From: Candidatus Gastranaerophilales bacterium
GTDB lineage: Bacteria; Cyanobacteriota; Vampirovibrionia; Gastranaerophilales; Gastranaerophilaceae
Reading direction: 5' to 3'
Assembly: GCA_944324205.1 (NCBI GenBank)
Contig: CALUVK010000010.1
Coordinates: 1-19,496 of the forward strand
Length of the DNA stretch: 19,496 nt
The translations under genes and the position numbers were made by a program. A model generated the notes under the pieces. It worked only from the letters and a program-made list of their open reading frames with translations. It did not search any database and was not told the origin of the DNA. Shown one piece after another: positions 7,185-13,883 of the stretch (its first letter is position 1; each line of letters opens with the position of its first letter).

Positions 7185-8270
7185 ATGGATTTTACAACAC
7201 TAACTATCGACGTTTTAAAATTGCTATCATTTGCCGGCAGCTATGGCATAGGGATTATATTGTTAACTGTAATTGTAAGACTGGCTATGTGGCCGTTAGG
7301 ACTCTCACAACAACGTTCAATGCGGACAATGCAAATGCTTCAGCCGAAGATGAAGGCTATTCAAGAGAGATATAAGAGTAATCCTCAGGTAATGCAGCAG
7401 AAAATGATGGAGTTCTATAAAGAACATAAATTTAATCCAATGGCAGGATGCTTTCCGCTTCTTATTCAAATGCCGATATTCATTCTGTTATACTCATCTT
7501 TAATGAGCCCGCAATTTATTCAGATGGCAGGAGACTCTCAATTTTTGTTTATAAACAGGCTTGATGCTACGCTTAAAACTTCAGCTGGAGTATCTAATAA
7601 CGGAACATTCGGGCTTTCAAAATATGATACTTTTATGACCGGTAAAACGGCAACAGTATACTTAAAGGGAGTTGACGAACCGTTAGAAAATGTAAAAATA
7701 GAAAAACCTAATAAGGCAGTTGAAGTTCAAGGAGAGTTAAAACCAGGTGAACCAGCTGATTTTAAAGTAAGCCTTGACAGTTTGAATCTTAAGTTCAGCC
7801 AGCTTGATCAAATAGAGAAAGCAGATATTCAAGTAACGGACATTCAGACAAAAGAATCCGAACAAATGACTTTTGTCAGGAAGGATGGCATCTTGATAAG
7901 TACTATTCCTACAAAAGAAGTGAAAACTTCCTTCCATTATGATGTTTTACTTTTAATAATTTTATTTGCTGTTACTATGGTATTTTCTCAAAAAGCTATG
8001 ATGGCAATGAATAAAAATATTCAGCAAGACGAAGCTCAAAAAGCAATGCAGAAATCTATGAATACATTTATGCCAATTATGCTTACGTTTACGTTTGTTA
8101 TAATTCCAATTCCGGCAGGTGTTCTTTTATATTTGATCTCGAGTAATATTTTTCAGGTAATCCAAACAGTTATAATCAATAAACAATTGGAAAAAGAAGA
8201 TGCAAAAAAAGATGCCAAGGTGGATGATGTAGACTTAGCAAATGCTAAACAGATAAAAGAAAAGGGCTAA
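7185..8270 (+). CDS. yidC: Membrane protein insertase YidC/Oxa1/Alb3 with a large periplasmic insert
   Basis: Inserts and folds membrane proteins, alone or with SecYEG, in the inner membrane. I choose ATG 7185 (361 residues) rather than the upstream in-frame ATG at 7098. AGGGAAGAGG lies directly before 7185, and 7098 overlaps the promoter -35. Seen: a first membrane helix (about 14-40) with the conserved groove arginine in IVRLAMWPL (R32); a cytoplasmic helical hairpin (about 42-85); HKFNPMAGCFPLLIQMPIFILLYSSL (about 81-106); and C-terminal helices (252-266, 294-330) with FTFVIIPIPAGVLLYLISSN. Between residues about 127 and 247 a polar, beta-like segment is inserted, where SpoIIIJ-type proteins have a short loop. 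Cyanobacterial YidC proteins are also longer here. The tail is charged (KEDAKKDAKVDD). Confidence 0.93.
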   Translation: MDFTTLTIDVLKLLSFAGSYGIGIILLTVIVRLAMWPLGLSQQRSMRTMQMLQPKMKAIQERYKSNPQVMQQKMMEFYKEHKFNPMAGCFPLLIQMPIFILLYSSLMSPQFIQMAGDSQFLFINRLDATLKTSAGVSNNGTFGLSKYDTFMTGKTATVYLKGVDEPLENVKIEKPNKAVEVQGELKPGEPADFKVSLDSLNLKFSQLDQIEKADIQVTDIQTKESEQMTFVRKDGILISTIPTKEVKTSFHYDVLLLIILFAVTMVFSQKAMMAMNKNIQQDEAQKAMQKSMNTFMPIMLTFTFVIIPIPAGVLLYLISSNIFQVIQTVIINKQLEKEDAKKDAKVDDVDLANAKQIKEKG

Positions 8271-8288
8271 TAAAAAATTGTAGAAAAT

Positions 8289-8329
8289 AAGAAGCGAGAT
8301 TATAAAATATAATCTCGCTTCTTGTTTTT
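8289..8329. terminator. Bidirectional terminator between yidC and PAP2 gene
   Basis: A perfect 16-bp inverted repeat (8289-8304 with 8308-8323) and a 3-nt loop. GTTTTT follows on the plus strand and a T-rich tract on the minus strand. It serves the convergent genes on both sides. Confidence 0.9.
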
Positions 8330-8344
8330 GTTTAATAATATTGT

Positions 8345-8965
8345 TTATCTGCTTAAAAGTTTTGATGTAATTATAAATAGATTTACCATTCCAAAACCAA
8401 GGAACGCTCCAGCTATAACGTCAATTGGGTAGTGGACTCCCAGCCAGAGCCGTGTTACAGCAACAAGTAGAATCCATAGGCTAAATAGAATAATTAAGAA
8501 ATATTTCCAAAAGTCGGATTTAACATAATGGATTACGAGATATATTAAAATACCGTAGAAACACATTGTTGTAGAGGTATGACCAGATGGAAAACTAAAC
8601 TCTGGATATGCAAGAGGTCTTTCTCTGCAGACAAAATTTTTGATAAAAATGGTTAGTACGTACGTTGCTTGTGTGAAAAATATTAACAAGAATGTTTTCA
8701 TATAGTGTTTATGAGAAATAAGAACGCTTCCTGCTGCGATTTCAGGCCATAGCATTTGATAAGAACGACCGAATTCTGTTACAAATTGTGCAAATGATAC
8801 TGGATACGGAGAAAGTGCTAATCTTACTGAATGAAGAACATTTGCGTCAAATTGAGTTAGTCCAGGCATGTAAAGAACAAGAACTGTAAGTATTGCAAAG
8901 ACTACAACAGATATTATTACATAATTTACATTTAATGCTATTCCGTATTCTTGATGTTTTGCCAT
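8345..8965 (-). CDS. PAP2-superfamily membrane phosphatase
   Basis: Integral membrane phosphatase of 206 residues with five or six hydrophobic helices. The three PAP2 motifs are complete: KNFVCRERP (K109-P117), PSGH (126-129, catalytic His129) and RLWLGVHYPID (R172, H178, D182). Family members dephosphorylate undecaprenyl pyrophosphate, phosphatidic acid or phosphatidylglycerol phosphate. The substrate here cannot be told from sequence, but recycling of the cell-wall lipid carrier is a good candidate. The start is ATG 8965 with GAGGAAA seven bases upstream. It is monocistronic, ended by the bidirectional terminator and read from a possible promoter at 9041-9069. Confidence 0.9.
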   Translation of the reverse strand: MAKHQEYGIALNVNYVIISVVVFAILTVLVLYMPGLTQFDANVLHSVRLALSPYPVSFAQFVTEFGRSYQMLWPEIAAGSVLISHKHYMKTFLLIFFTQATYVLTIFIKNFVCRERPLAYPEFSFPSGHTSTTMCFYGILIYLVIHYVKSDFWKYFLIILFSLWILLVAVTRLWLGVHYPIDVIAGAFLGFGMVNLFIITSKLLSR

Positions 8966-9040
8966 AAAGTTTTCCTCTTATTTAAATATTTATTATTTAA
9001 GATTGTATATTATTTTTAATAAAGCGATATCTGCTTACTA

Positions 9041-9069
9041 AGTATATTATAAAATGATAAAGTTTACAA
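9041..9069 (-). promoter_or_regulatory. Candidate promoter of the PAP2 gene
   Basis: TTGTAA (9064-9069), 17-bp spacer, TATACT (9041-9046). The predicted start is near 9034, giving a leader of about 70 nt. Confidence 0.45.
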
Positions 9070-9138
9070 TTTAGTTGCTGTATTTAACAACATTAGTTAT
9101 CGTATTACCCAAAGTATATGTATGCCAGGAAATATACC

Positions 9139-9185
9139 GTCATCCAGAGGGCGAAAATAACCATTTAGTGAGCCCGAAGGATCTC
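9139..9185. repeat. Dispersed-type imperfect palindrome
   Basis: The arms are ATCC-aga-GGGC (9142-9152) and GCCC-gaa-GGAT (9172-9182). The ends read GTCATCC and GGATCTC, like short interspersed elements of the GTCATCC...GAAGGATCTC type found in many bacterial genomes. GC-rich against its surroundings. Only one copy is in the window, so calling it dispersed rests on resemblance. Confidence 0.45.
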
Positions 9186-9207
9186 ATGCAAGCATCTAAC
9201 CAACCCC

Positions 9208-9282
9208 TTATTTACTTATTTACTTATTTACTTATTTACTTATTTACTTATTTACTTATTTACTTATTTACTTATTTACTTA
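9208..9282. repeat. 8-bp tandem repeat, 9 full copies plus 3 bases
   Basis: Unit TTATTTAC repeated without error from 9208 to 9279, then TTA. It lies 34 bases beyond the flagellin stop and about 240 bases upstream of the PAP2 start. It is flanked by CCCC and CCCCCC, then by a degenerate CTCTAGT-type repeat (about 9291-9312). Perfect copies suggest recent expansion by slippage. It is not in a gene I accept. Confidence 0.95.
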
Positions 9283-9316
9283 ATCCCCCCTCTATTCTCT
9301 AGTCTCTAGTCACTAA

Positions 9317-11146
9317 CTACAACAACTGCAGCGCAATACTCGGCGTCTGGTTTGCTGTTGCAAGAAGTGTGGCAGAAGCCTGTTGTAAAATCTGCATTTT
9401 TATATATTCAGAACTCTCTTTTGCTATATCAGCATCACGAATGGTTGATTGAGAGGATGTTAAATTTTCAATACTTATGCCCAGAGACTCTATTGCTGAT
9501 TCCAAACGGTTTTGATTAGATCCAAGGTCTGTTTGAAGTTCACTTATTTGTTTTAAATAATTATCCAAACTTGCAAGAGCCCTCTTTGCATTCGCACTTG
9601 TTAAAACATTTATATCTATTCTTCCTATAGTATAATCTATATTGAAAGATATTTTTGAATCTTCTCCTGAATTTATCCCTACTTGCATTGTAATTTCAAG
9701 ACCTGTACCGGCATTTTGGGCAGCAGAAAAAGAAGGTAATACCCCATCAGCAATTAATTTATTGATTTCCGTCATTGTAACACCTTTAGGTTCTCCGTCA
9801 TATGAACCTCTGCCAATACCAGAAATAGATCCTGTAGTTTCTGTATTAAAATAGCTATCAGCAAAGCTAATTTTATAATAAGTTTCTCCCACTAAACCGC
9901 CAACGTATCTATTTCCAGATGTATTTCCTAATGCATAACTATTGATAATACTCACATTTGCATTATCAGAAACATATCCCAATAAACCGCCTACAGACTC
10001 ATCACCTTTAACGTTGCAATCTGCAAAGCTGTTAATTATATTTCCTCTGGTTCTTCCTGTCAAACCTCCTATTCCCCAGGCGCTTGTGCCTCCTGATACA
10101 TTACTTTGCGAATAACTGTTTATTATATCATTTTCAATAAATCCTGCTAGTCCGCCTGCATATTGATAAGAAGCGCTAAGATTACAAATTGTATAACTAC
10201 CTGTTATAGTTCCTCCCCACCCGACTAAACCACCTACATAGCCTCTCCCGGAAGCATTGCCAAAAGCACAGCAATCTGTAATATCACCATTAGACTGACC
10301 GGCCAATAAGCCCATATGGGTATATCCTGAAATATTTCCTTCTACATAACAATTTATAATATCACCGTTAGTGCTTCCAACTATACCGCCAATCAATGTT
10401 TTTCCCGTGACATTAACATTTTCTAAACCAACATTTTTTATTACAGAAGAACTACCGCCCCCGCTGAATAATCCCTGATTATTGTCATTAGGTTTGTTAA
10501 TAGTCAAGTTTTTAATAACATACCCGTTTCCATTTAATTCTCCGTTAAACGTGCTTCCTTTCCCAATAGGCTGCCATTCAATTCCAGCTAAATCAATATC
10601 ATTCATCAAAATATATTTACCTGAAAGCCCAATATTTTGGAGTTCTTCTGCTGTTTTTATAATAGTGTAGCCCTGTGCGATAGCTTCTTCTTCAGTTAAT
10701 TTTTCTACAGGCGTAATAAATCTATCAGACTTTTCTAATAACTTTATTCCATTGTATTCTGTATTAGAAGAAATTCTTGCAATTTCAGCAGCTCTTGCAT
10801 CAATTTCAGATTGAATTGCTTGAAGAGAATCTTTACCATAAGTACCATTTGCTGCCTGTTCTGCCAAATTTCGCATTCTCTGTAAGTGAGCCGTTATCAC
10901 ATTTAAGCTGTCACTTGCTGTCATTATCAAGTCCAAACCCATGGTAGCATTATCCAAGGCTACATCGTATGAAGAGAGCTTTACATCCATATTTCTTGCA
11001 ATAGAATAGCCGGCAGCATTGTCCTTCGCTCCGTTGATTTTAAACCCCGTTGTCATGCGCTCAATCGCTTGATTTAGACCAAGAGTTGAGGTCTTGAGGT
11101 TTGATTGGACGATGAGGGATGAGAGGTTGGTGTTGATTTTTAGCAT
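9317..11146 (-). CDS. Flagellin with a GLUG-repeat beta-helix as variable region
   Basis: Filament subunit of the flagellum, exported unfolded and polymerised at the tip. The 609 residues divide clearly. Residues 1-140 are the D0/D1 N-terminus (MLKINTNLSSLIVQSNLKTS, then KINGAKDNAAGYSIARNM and TEYNGIKLLEKS). Residues about 475-609 are the matching C-terminus (NRLESAIESLGISIENL and ILQQASATLLATANQ, ending IALQLL). In between, TAEELQNIGLSGKYILMNDI and WQPIGKGSTFNGELNGNGY introduce about eight 22-30-residue units of the GGLVG...G.I.NSYA.GNVSG type (about 222-448), recognisable as GLUG repeats of secreted adhesins. Usual flagellins are 270-550 residues. AGGAGG precedes ATG 11146. No sigma-28 promoter was seen; a sigma-70-like one is at 11356-11384. 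Confidence 0.93.
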   Translation of the reverse strand: MLKINTNLSSLIVQSNLKTSTLGLNQAIERMTTGFKINGAKDNAAGYSIARNMDVKLSSYDVALDNATMGLDLIMTASDSLNVITAHLQRMRNLAEQAANGTYGKDSLQAIQSEIDARAAEIARISSNTEYNGIKLLEKSDRFITPVEKLTEEEAIAQGYTIIKTAEELQNIGLSGKYILMNDIDLAGIEWQPIGKGSTFNGELNGNGYVIKNLTINKPNDNNQGLFSGGGSSSVIKNVGLENVNVTGKTLIGGIVGSTNGDIINCYVEGNISGYTHMGLLAGQSNGDITDCCAFGNASGRGYVGGLVGWGGTITGSYTICNLSASYQYAGGLAGFIENDIINSYSQSNVSGGTSAWGIGGLTGRTRGNIINSFADCNVKGDESVGGLLGYVSDNANVSIINSYALGNTSGNRYVGGLVGETYYKISFADSYFNTETTGSISGIGRGSYDGEPKGVTMTEINKLIADGVLPSFSAAQNAGTGLEITMQVGINSGEDSKISFNIDYTIGRIDINVLTSANAKRALASLDNYLKQISELQTDLGSNQNRLESAIESLGISIENLTSSQSTIRDADIAKESSEYIKMQILQQASATLLATANQTPSIALQLL

Positions 11147-11337
11147 ACCAGCCTCCTGGAGAGTTTAGGAGTTGAGGGGTTTAGAAGTTTAGAAGAAGTT
11201 AAAGATATTTTGTCACGGGAAAGCTCGTAAGAACAGGCGTTTAGAGTTACCCCTCCCCCGAAAACATGGCTATAAGCGGGTTTGAGATGTAGGGTATAAA
11301 TACACATTAATAACTGCTCTGCTAACTTCTTTGACAT
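11140..11337 (-). CDS. Possible 65-residue leader ORF overlapping the flagellin start
   Basis: An ORF from ATG 11337 (preceded by AAGGA) to TAA 11140-11142, overlapping the flagellin ATG by seven bases in another frame. It begins MSKKLAEQLLMCIYTLHLKP and ends with a Ser/Leu/Pro-rich part that translates a degenerate CTAAAC-type repeat (about 11155-11200). It would be the first ORF on the transcript from 11349. The overlap could couple translation, but codon quality is poor and no family is recognised. It may equally be untranslated leader. Confidence 0.25.
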   Translation of the reverse strand: MSKKLAEQLLMCIYTLHLKPAYSHVFGGGVTLNACSYELSRDKISLTSSKLLNPSTPKLSRRLVC

Positions 11338-11355
11338 ACAATCATATCCTTGATT

Positions 11356-11384
11356 ATTATACTTTATTAATGCCACATTCTCAA
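11356..11384 (-). promoter_or_regulatory. Flagellin promoter, sigma-70 type
   Basis: TTGAGA (11379-11384), 17-bp spacer, perfect TATAAT (11356-11361). The predicted start near 11349 gives a leader of about 200 nt before the flagellin ATG. Confidence 0.65.
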
Positions 11385-11397
11385 AAAACGGTAACAC

Positions 11398-11537
11398 GTT
11401 AACGATTGTTTTTTTACAAAAATTTACAAACTGATTCAGGTTGATTCAACAAGTTTTCTCAACCCAAAACTTGTTTTTGTAAATTGAACAAGAGTATACT
11501 TTCAAACCTGATATAATAAAGTGGTGTTTTAAAAATT
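11398..11537. promoter_or_regulatory. Repeat-dense region upstream of the flagellin promoter
   Basis: TTTACAAA at 11413-11420 and 11423-11430 (10-bp period), TGATTCA at 11432-11438 and 11442-11448 (10-bp period), inverted repeat CAAGTTTT/AAAACTTG at 11450-11473, and TTTGTAAA at 11476-11483. The inverted repeat followed by TTTTTG could also act as a plus-strand terminator. On the minus strand the accA stop lies immediately before this region, and I see no strong accA terminator. Confidence 0.4.
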
Positions 11538-12491
11538 TTATTCTACAAACCTTCCCATTGCACGGAATTTGTTATATCTTCCATTTCTTAATTCTTCTGA
11601 AGATTTTGTCGATAGTTCATTTAAAGCTTTCATAATAGAATTTTTCATACTTTCAGAGACAATATTATAATCTGTATGAGCTCCGCCCAATGGTTCCGGA
11701 ATTTCTTCATCAATAATACCGAGTTCTAATAAATCTTTAGAAGTAATTTTTAACGCCTCTGCAGCATCTGCAAACCTTGATGCATCACGCCAGAGAATTG
11801 AAGCGCATCCTTCCGGAGAAATTACTGTATAATAAGCGTGTTCAAGCATCATAACTCTATCTGCTACAGCAAGCCCTAAAGCTCCGCCGCTGCAGCCTTC
11901 TCCGGTAATTATCGCAACTATTGGAACATTAAGCTTCGACATTTCCATAAGATTAACTGCAATAGCTGCCCCTTGTCCGGTTTCTTCTGCTTTAATTCCG
12001 GGATAGGCACCGGGTGTATCAATCAGAGTAACAATAGGCAGATTAAATTTATTGGCGTGTTTAAATAATCTCAAAGCTTTTCTATAACCTTGAGGTTGAG
12101 GCATTCCAAAGTTGTACTCTAAATTTTCTTTTGTAGTTTTTCCTTTTTGTATGCCAATTAACATAATAGGTCTACCGCCAATTTTTGCCAGACCTCCGAT
12201 AATAGCTCTATCATCCATCCCCTCTCTGTCCCCGTGAAGTTCTATGAATTCATCACACATAAAGTTCACATAATCAAGGAACTTCGGGCGTTCAGGATGT
12301 CTTGCGATTTGTAGTTTCTGTGATGGTTTCAATTTTGAATACAACTCCTTTTTATAATCTTGAGCCTGACGTTCAAAGTTTTCTATTTGGCTGTCTAAAT
12401 CCATGCCGGATTCTTCGCTCATTTTTTTTAATTCATCTATTTTCTTTTGTATTTCAACGATCGGTTTTTCAAAGTCTAAAACTGTTGCCAT
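11538..12491 (-). CDS. accA: Acetyl-CoA carboxylase carboxyltransferase subunit alpha
   Basis: Alpha half of the carboxyltransferase that transfers carboxyl from carboxybiotin to acetyl-CoA, giving malonyl-CoA, the first step of fatty-acid synthesis. The 317 residues are of normal length. The N-terminal coiled segment (about 5-60) is followed by RHPERPKFLDYV, ELHGDREGMDDRAIIGG, FGMPQPQGYRKALRL, TLIDTPGAYPGIKAEETGQG and GEGCSGGALGL, all family hallmarks. The start is ATG 12491, six bases after the accD stop, with only a weak Shine-Dalgarno, suggesting translational coupling to accD, its obligate partner. Confidence 0.98.
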   Translation of the reverse strand: MATVLDFEKPIVEIQKKIDELKKMSEESGMDLDSQIENFERQAQDYKKELYSKLKPSQKLQIARHPERPKFLDYVNFMCDEFIELHGDREGMDDRAIIGGLAKIGGRPIMLIGIQKGKTTKENLEYNFGMPQPQGYRKALRLFKHANKFNLPIVTLIDTPGAYPGIKAEETGQGAAIAVNLMEMSKLNVPIVAIITGEGCSGGALGLAVADRVMMLEHAYYTVISPEGCASILWRDASRFADAAEALKITSKDLLELGIIDEEIPEPLGGAHTDYNIVSESMKNSIMKALNELSTKSSEELRNGRYNKFRAMGRFVE

Positions 12492-12497
12492 ATCTTT

Positions 12498-13364
12498 TTA
12501 TACTCCGTGCATATCTAAAATATTAGCGAGTGTTTTCCTCAAATTCTTCCTCTTAGATACTATATCCACCTGACCGAATTTCAGCAGGTATTCTGCAGTC
12601 TGGAAATCATCCGGAAGTTTTTGTCTTATAGTTTGTTCAATAACTCTTCTGCCGGCAAAACCTATTCTGGCTCCTTGCTCTGCGATTATAATATCGCCTA
12701 AAGTTCCGAAACTCGCTGTAATTCCGCCGAATGTAGGTTCAGTAAGCAGGTTAATGTATAATAATCCGGCCTCATCTAATCTTCCGACTGCGCAAGAAGT
12801 TTTAGCCATCTGCATAAGACTCAAAGCGCTTTCCTGCATTCTGGCACCGCCGGATGAAGTTATTGCAAGCATCGGGAGCTTAAGTTCAAGCGCTTTTTCC
12901 ATAATACGTGTAACTTTTTCGCCTACAACGCTTCCCATTGAACCGCCCATATAATCGAAATCCATTACTGCGGCTGCAATTTTATGCCCCATAATATTCC
13001 CGATGCCGGTAATTACAGCTTCATCAAGCCCTGTTTTTTCGTGTGCTCTTTTTAAACGTTCTGAATAAGGTTCTGTGTCGATGAAATTTAAAGGGTCGCA
13101 GGGAAGGACATTTTTGAACATTTCCTCAAAACTTCCTTCATCGAAAAGCTGTTTTATTCTTGTTTTTGCATTTATTCTAAAATGGTAATCGCAATGAGGA
13201 CAAACCATTAAGTTATCTTCAAGTTCACTTTTTAAAATTTGAGAATCACAATGAACACATTTAGTCCAAAGTTCAGGAGTTTCTAAATCAATTCCTTTCA
13301 TTTCTTTTGCACGTCGTTCTATTTGTGCTTCGCGTCGTTTTTCAAACCATTCCTGTATTGTCAT
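12498..13364 (-). CDS. accD: Acetyl-CoA carboxylase carboxyltransferase subunit beta
   Basis: Beta half of the carboxyltransferase, 288 residues. An N-terminal Cys4 zinc ribbon is complete (C36, C39, C55, C58), followed by the crotonase-like core with VMDFDYMGGSMGSVVGEK, TSSGGARMQESALSLMQM and TEPTFGGITASFGTLGD. The start at ATG 13364 is the usual family start (MTIQEWFEKRR). Upstream, TTGATG, 18 bp and TATAAT about 20 bases before the ATG could be a promoter. It is the first gene of accD-accA; having the two subunits adjacent is not universal but fits their stoichiometric role. Confidence 0.98.
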   Translation of the reverse strand: MTIQEWFEKRREAQIERRAKEMKGIDLETPELWTKCVHCDSQILKSELEDNLMVCPHCDYHFRINAKTRIKQLFDEGSFEEMFKNVLPCDPLNFIDTEPYSERLKRAHEKTGLDEAVITGIGNIMGHKIAAAVMDFDYMGGSMGSVVGEKVTRIMEKALELKLPMLAITSSGGARMQESALSLMQMAKTSCAVGRLDEAGLLYINLLTEPTFGGITASFGTLGDIIIAEQGARIGFAGRRVIEQTIRQKLPDDFQTAEYLLKFGQVDIVSKRKNLRKTLANILDMHGV

Positions 13365-13493
13365 ATATACACATCCGATTAATTATATTCCACCTTCTTA
13401 TTCTACATCAAAAATATGAAATGTGAATAGTAAATTAATATTCTACTTTGTTATTAATTTTGCGGGTATAAAAATTTATAAATAGCATAAAAA

Positions 13494-13517
13494 AAAGGAA
13501 TCCCTTACAGAATTCCT
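13494..13517 (-). terminator. Terminator downstream of the ribbon-helix-helix gene
   Basis: Minus-strand stem AGGAATTC/GGATTCCT (8 bp with one G-U), 6-8-nt loop, followed directly by T7. The rest of the 240-base gap between accD and the regulator (13365-13604) holds the accD promoter region; I see no further gene in it. Confidence 0.75.
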
Positions 13518-13604
13518 ATGGTTGTTTTTCTTTTTTTTTGCGTGTTCTCGTCTCTAATTCCTCGCATTTCCCGTGTTTATTTTAGACCTAAATCCCCTCG
13601 CCAC

Positions 13605-13793
13605 TTAGTCCAGCAGCGCCTCTAATATCCTAGCGTTCTTATCTGCTAATGTGTTTTGTCGTACTTGAGATCTTGTGATGTAGCTTCTTAATGCTTCACG
13701 AATAAGTTCTGAACGTGATCTGCTTTCATTTTCTGCTACTTGATCAATTTTACCTAAAAAACTTTCAGGCATTGAAATCAAAACTCTTGCCAT
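13605..13793 (-). CDS. Ribbon-helix-helix (CopG/MetJ-type) DNA-binding protein
   Basis: A 62-residue protein with an N-terminal beta strand (ARVLISMPE) and two helices (ESFLGKIDQVAENE and SRSELIREALRSYITRS), the ribbon-helix-helix fold that binds DNA as a dimer. Such proteins act as antitoxins or as local repressors. The start is ATG 13793 with AAAAGGAG upstream. No toxin-like ORF adjoins it on either side, so the antitoxin role is not supported and a free-standing regulator is more likely. It lies 90 bases downstream of the PurD-like gene without a terminator between them, so it may share that transcript. Confidence 0.85.
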   Translation of the reverse strand: MARVLISMPESFLGKIDQVAENESRSRSELIREALRSYITRSQVRQNTLADKNARILEALLD

Positions 13794-13883
13794 AATAATG
13801 TACTCCTTTTATCCTCTGTATTATTATTTTGTTACTTGTATATATATAAAGTATTTCTAAGATAAAAAATTGCCTTTTTTACT

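Noticed and set aside
9208..9282. CRISPR array
   Set aside because: The units are contiguous 8-mers without spacers, and no cas genes are nearby.
9075..9302. 75-codon plus-strand ORF ending in YLFTYLL repeats
   Set aside because: Its second half is simply the 8-bp tandem repeat read in frame, it spans the palindrome, and no good Shine-Dalgarno precedes it.
11338..11397. Longer 85-codon version of the ORF before flagellin
   Set aside because: Its ATG lies upstream of the sigma-70-like promoter, so the transcript from 11349 would not contain it.
13605..13793. Antitoxin of a toxin-antitoxin pair
   Set aside because: No toxin-like ORF on either side; only the ribbon-helix-helix fold supports it.
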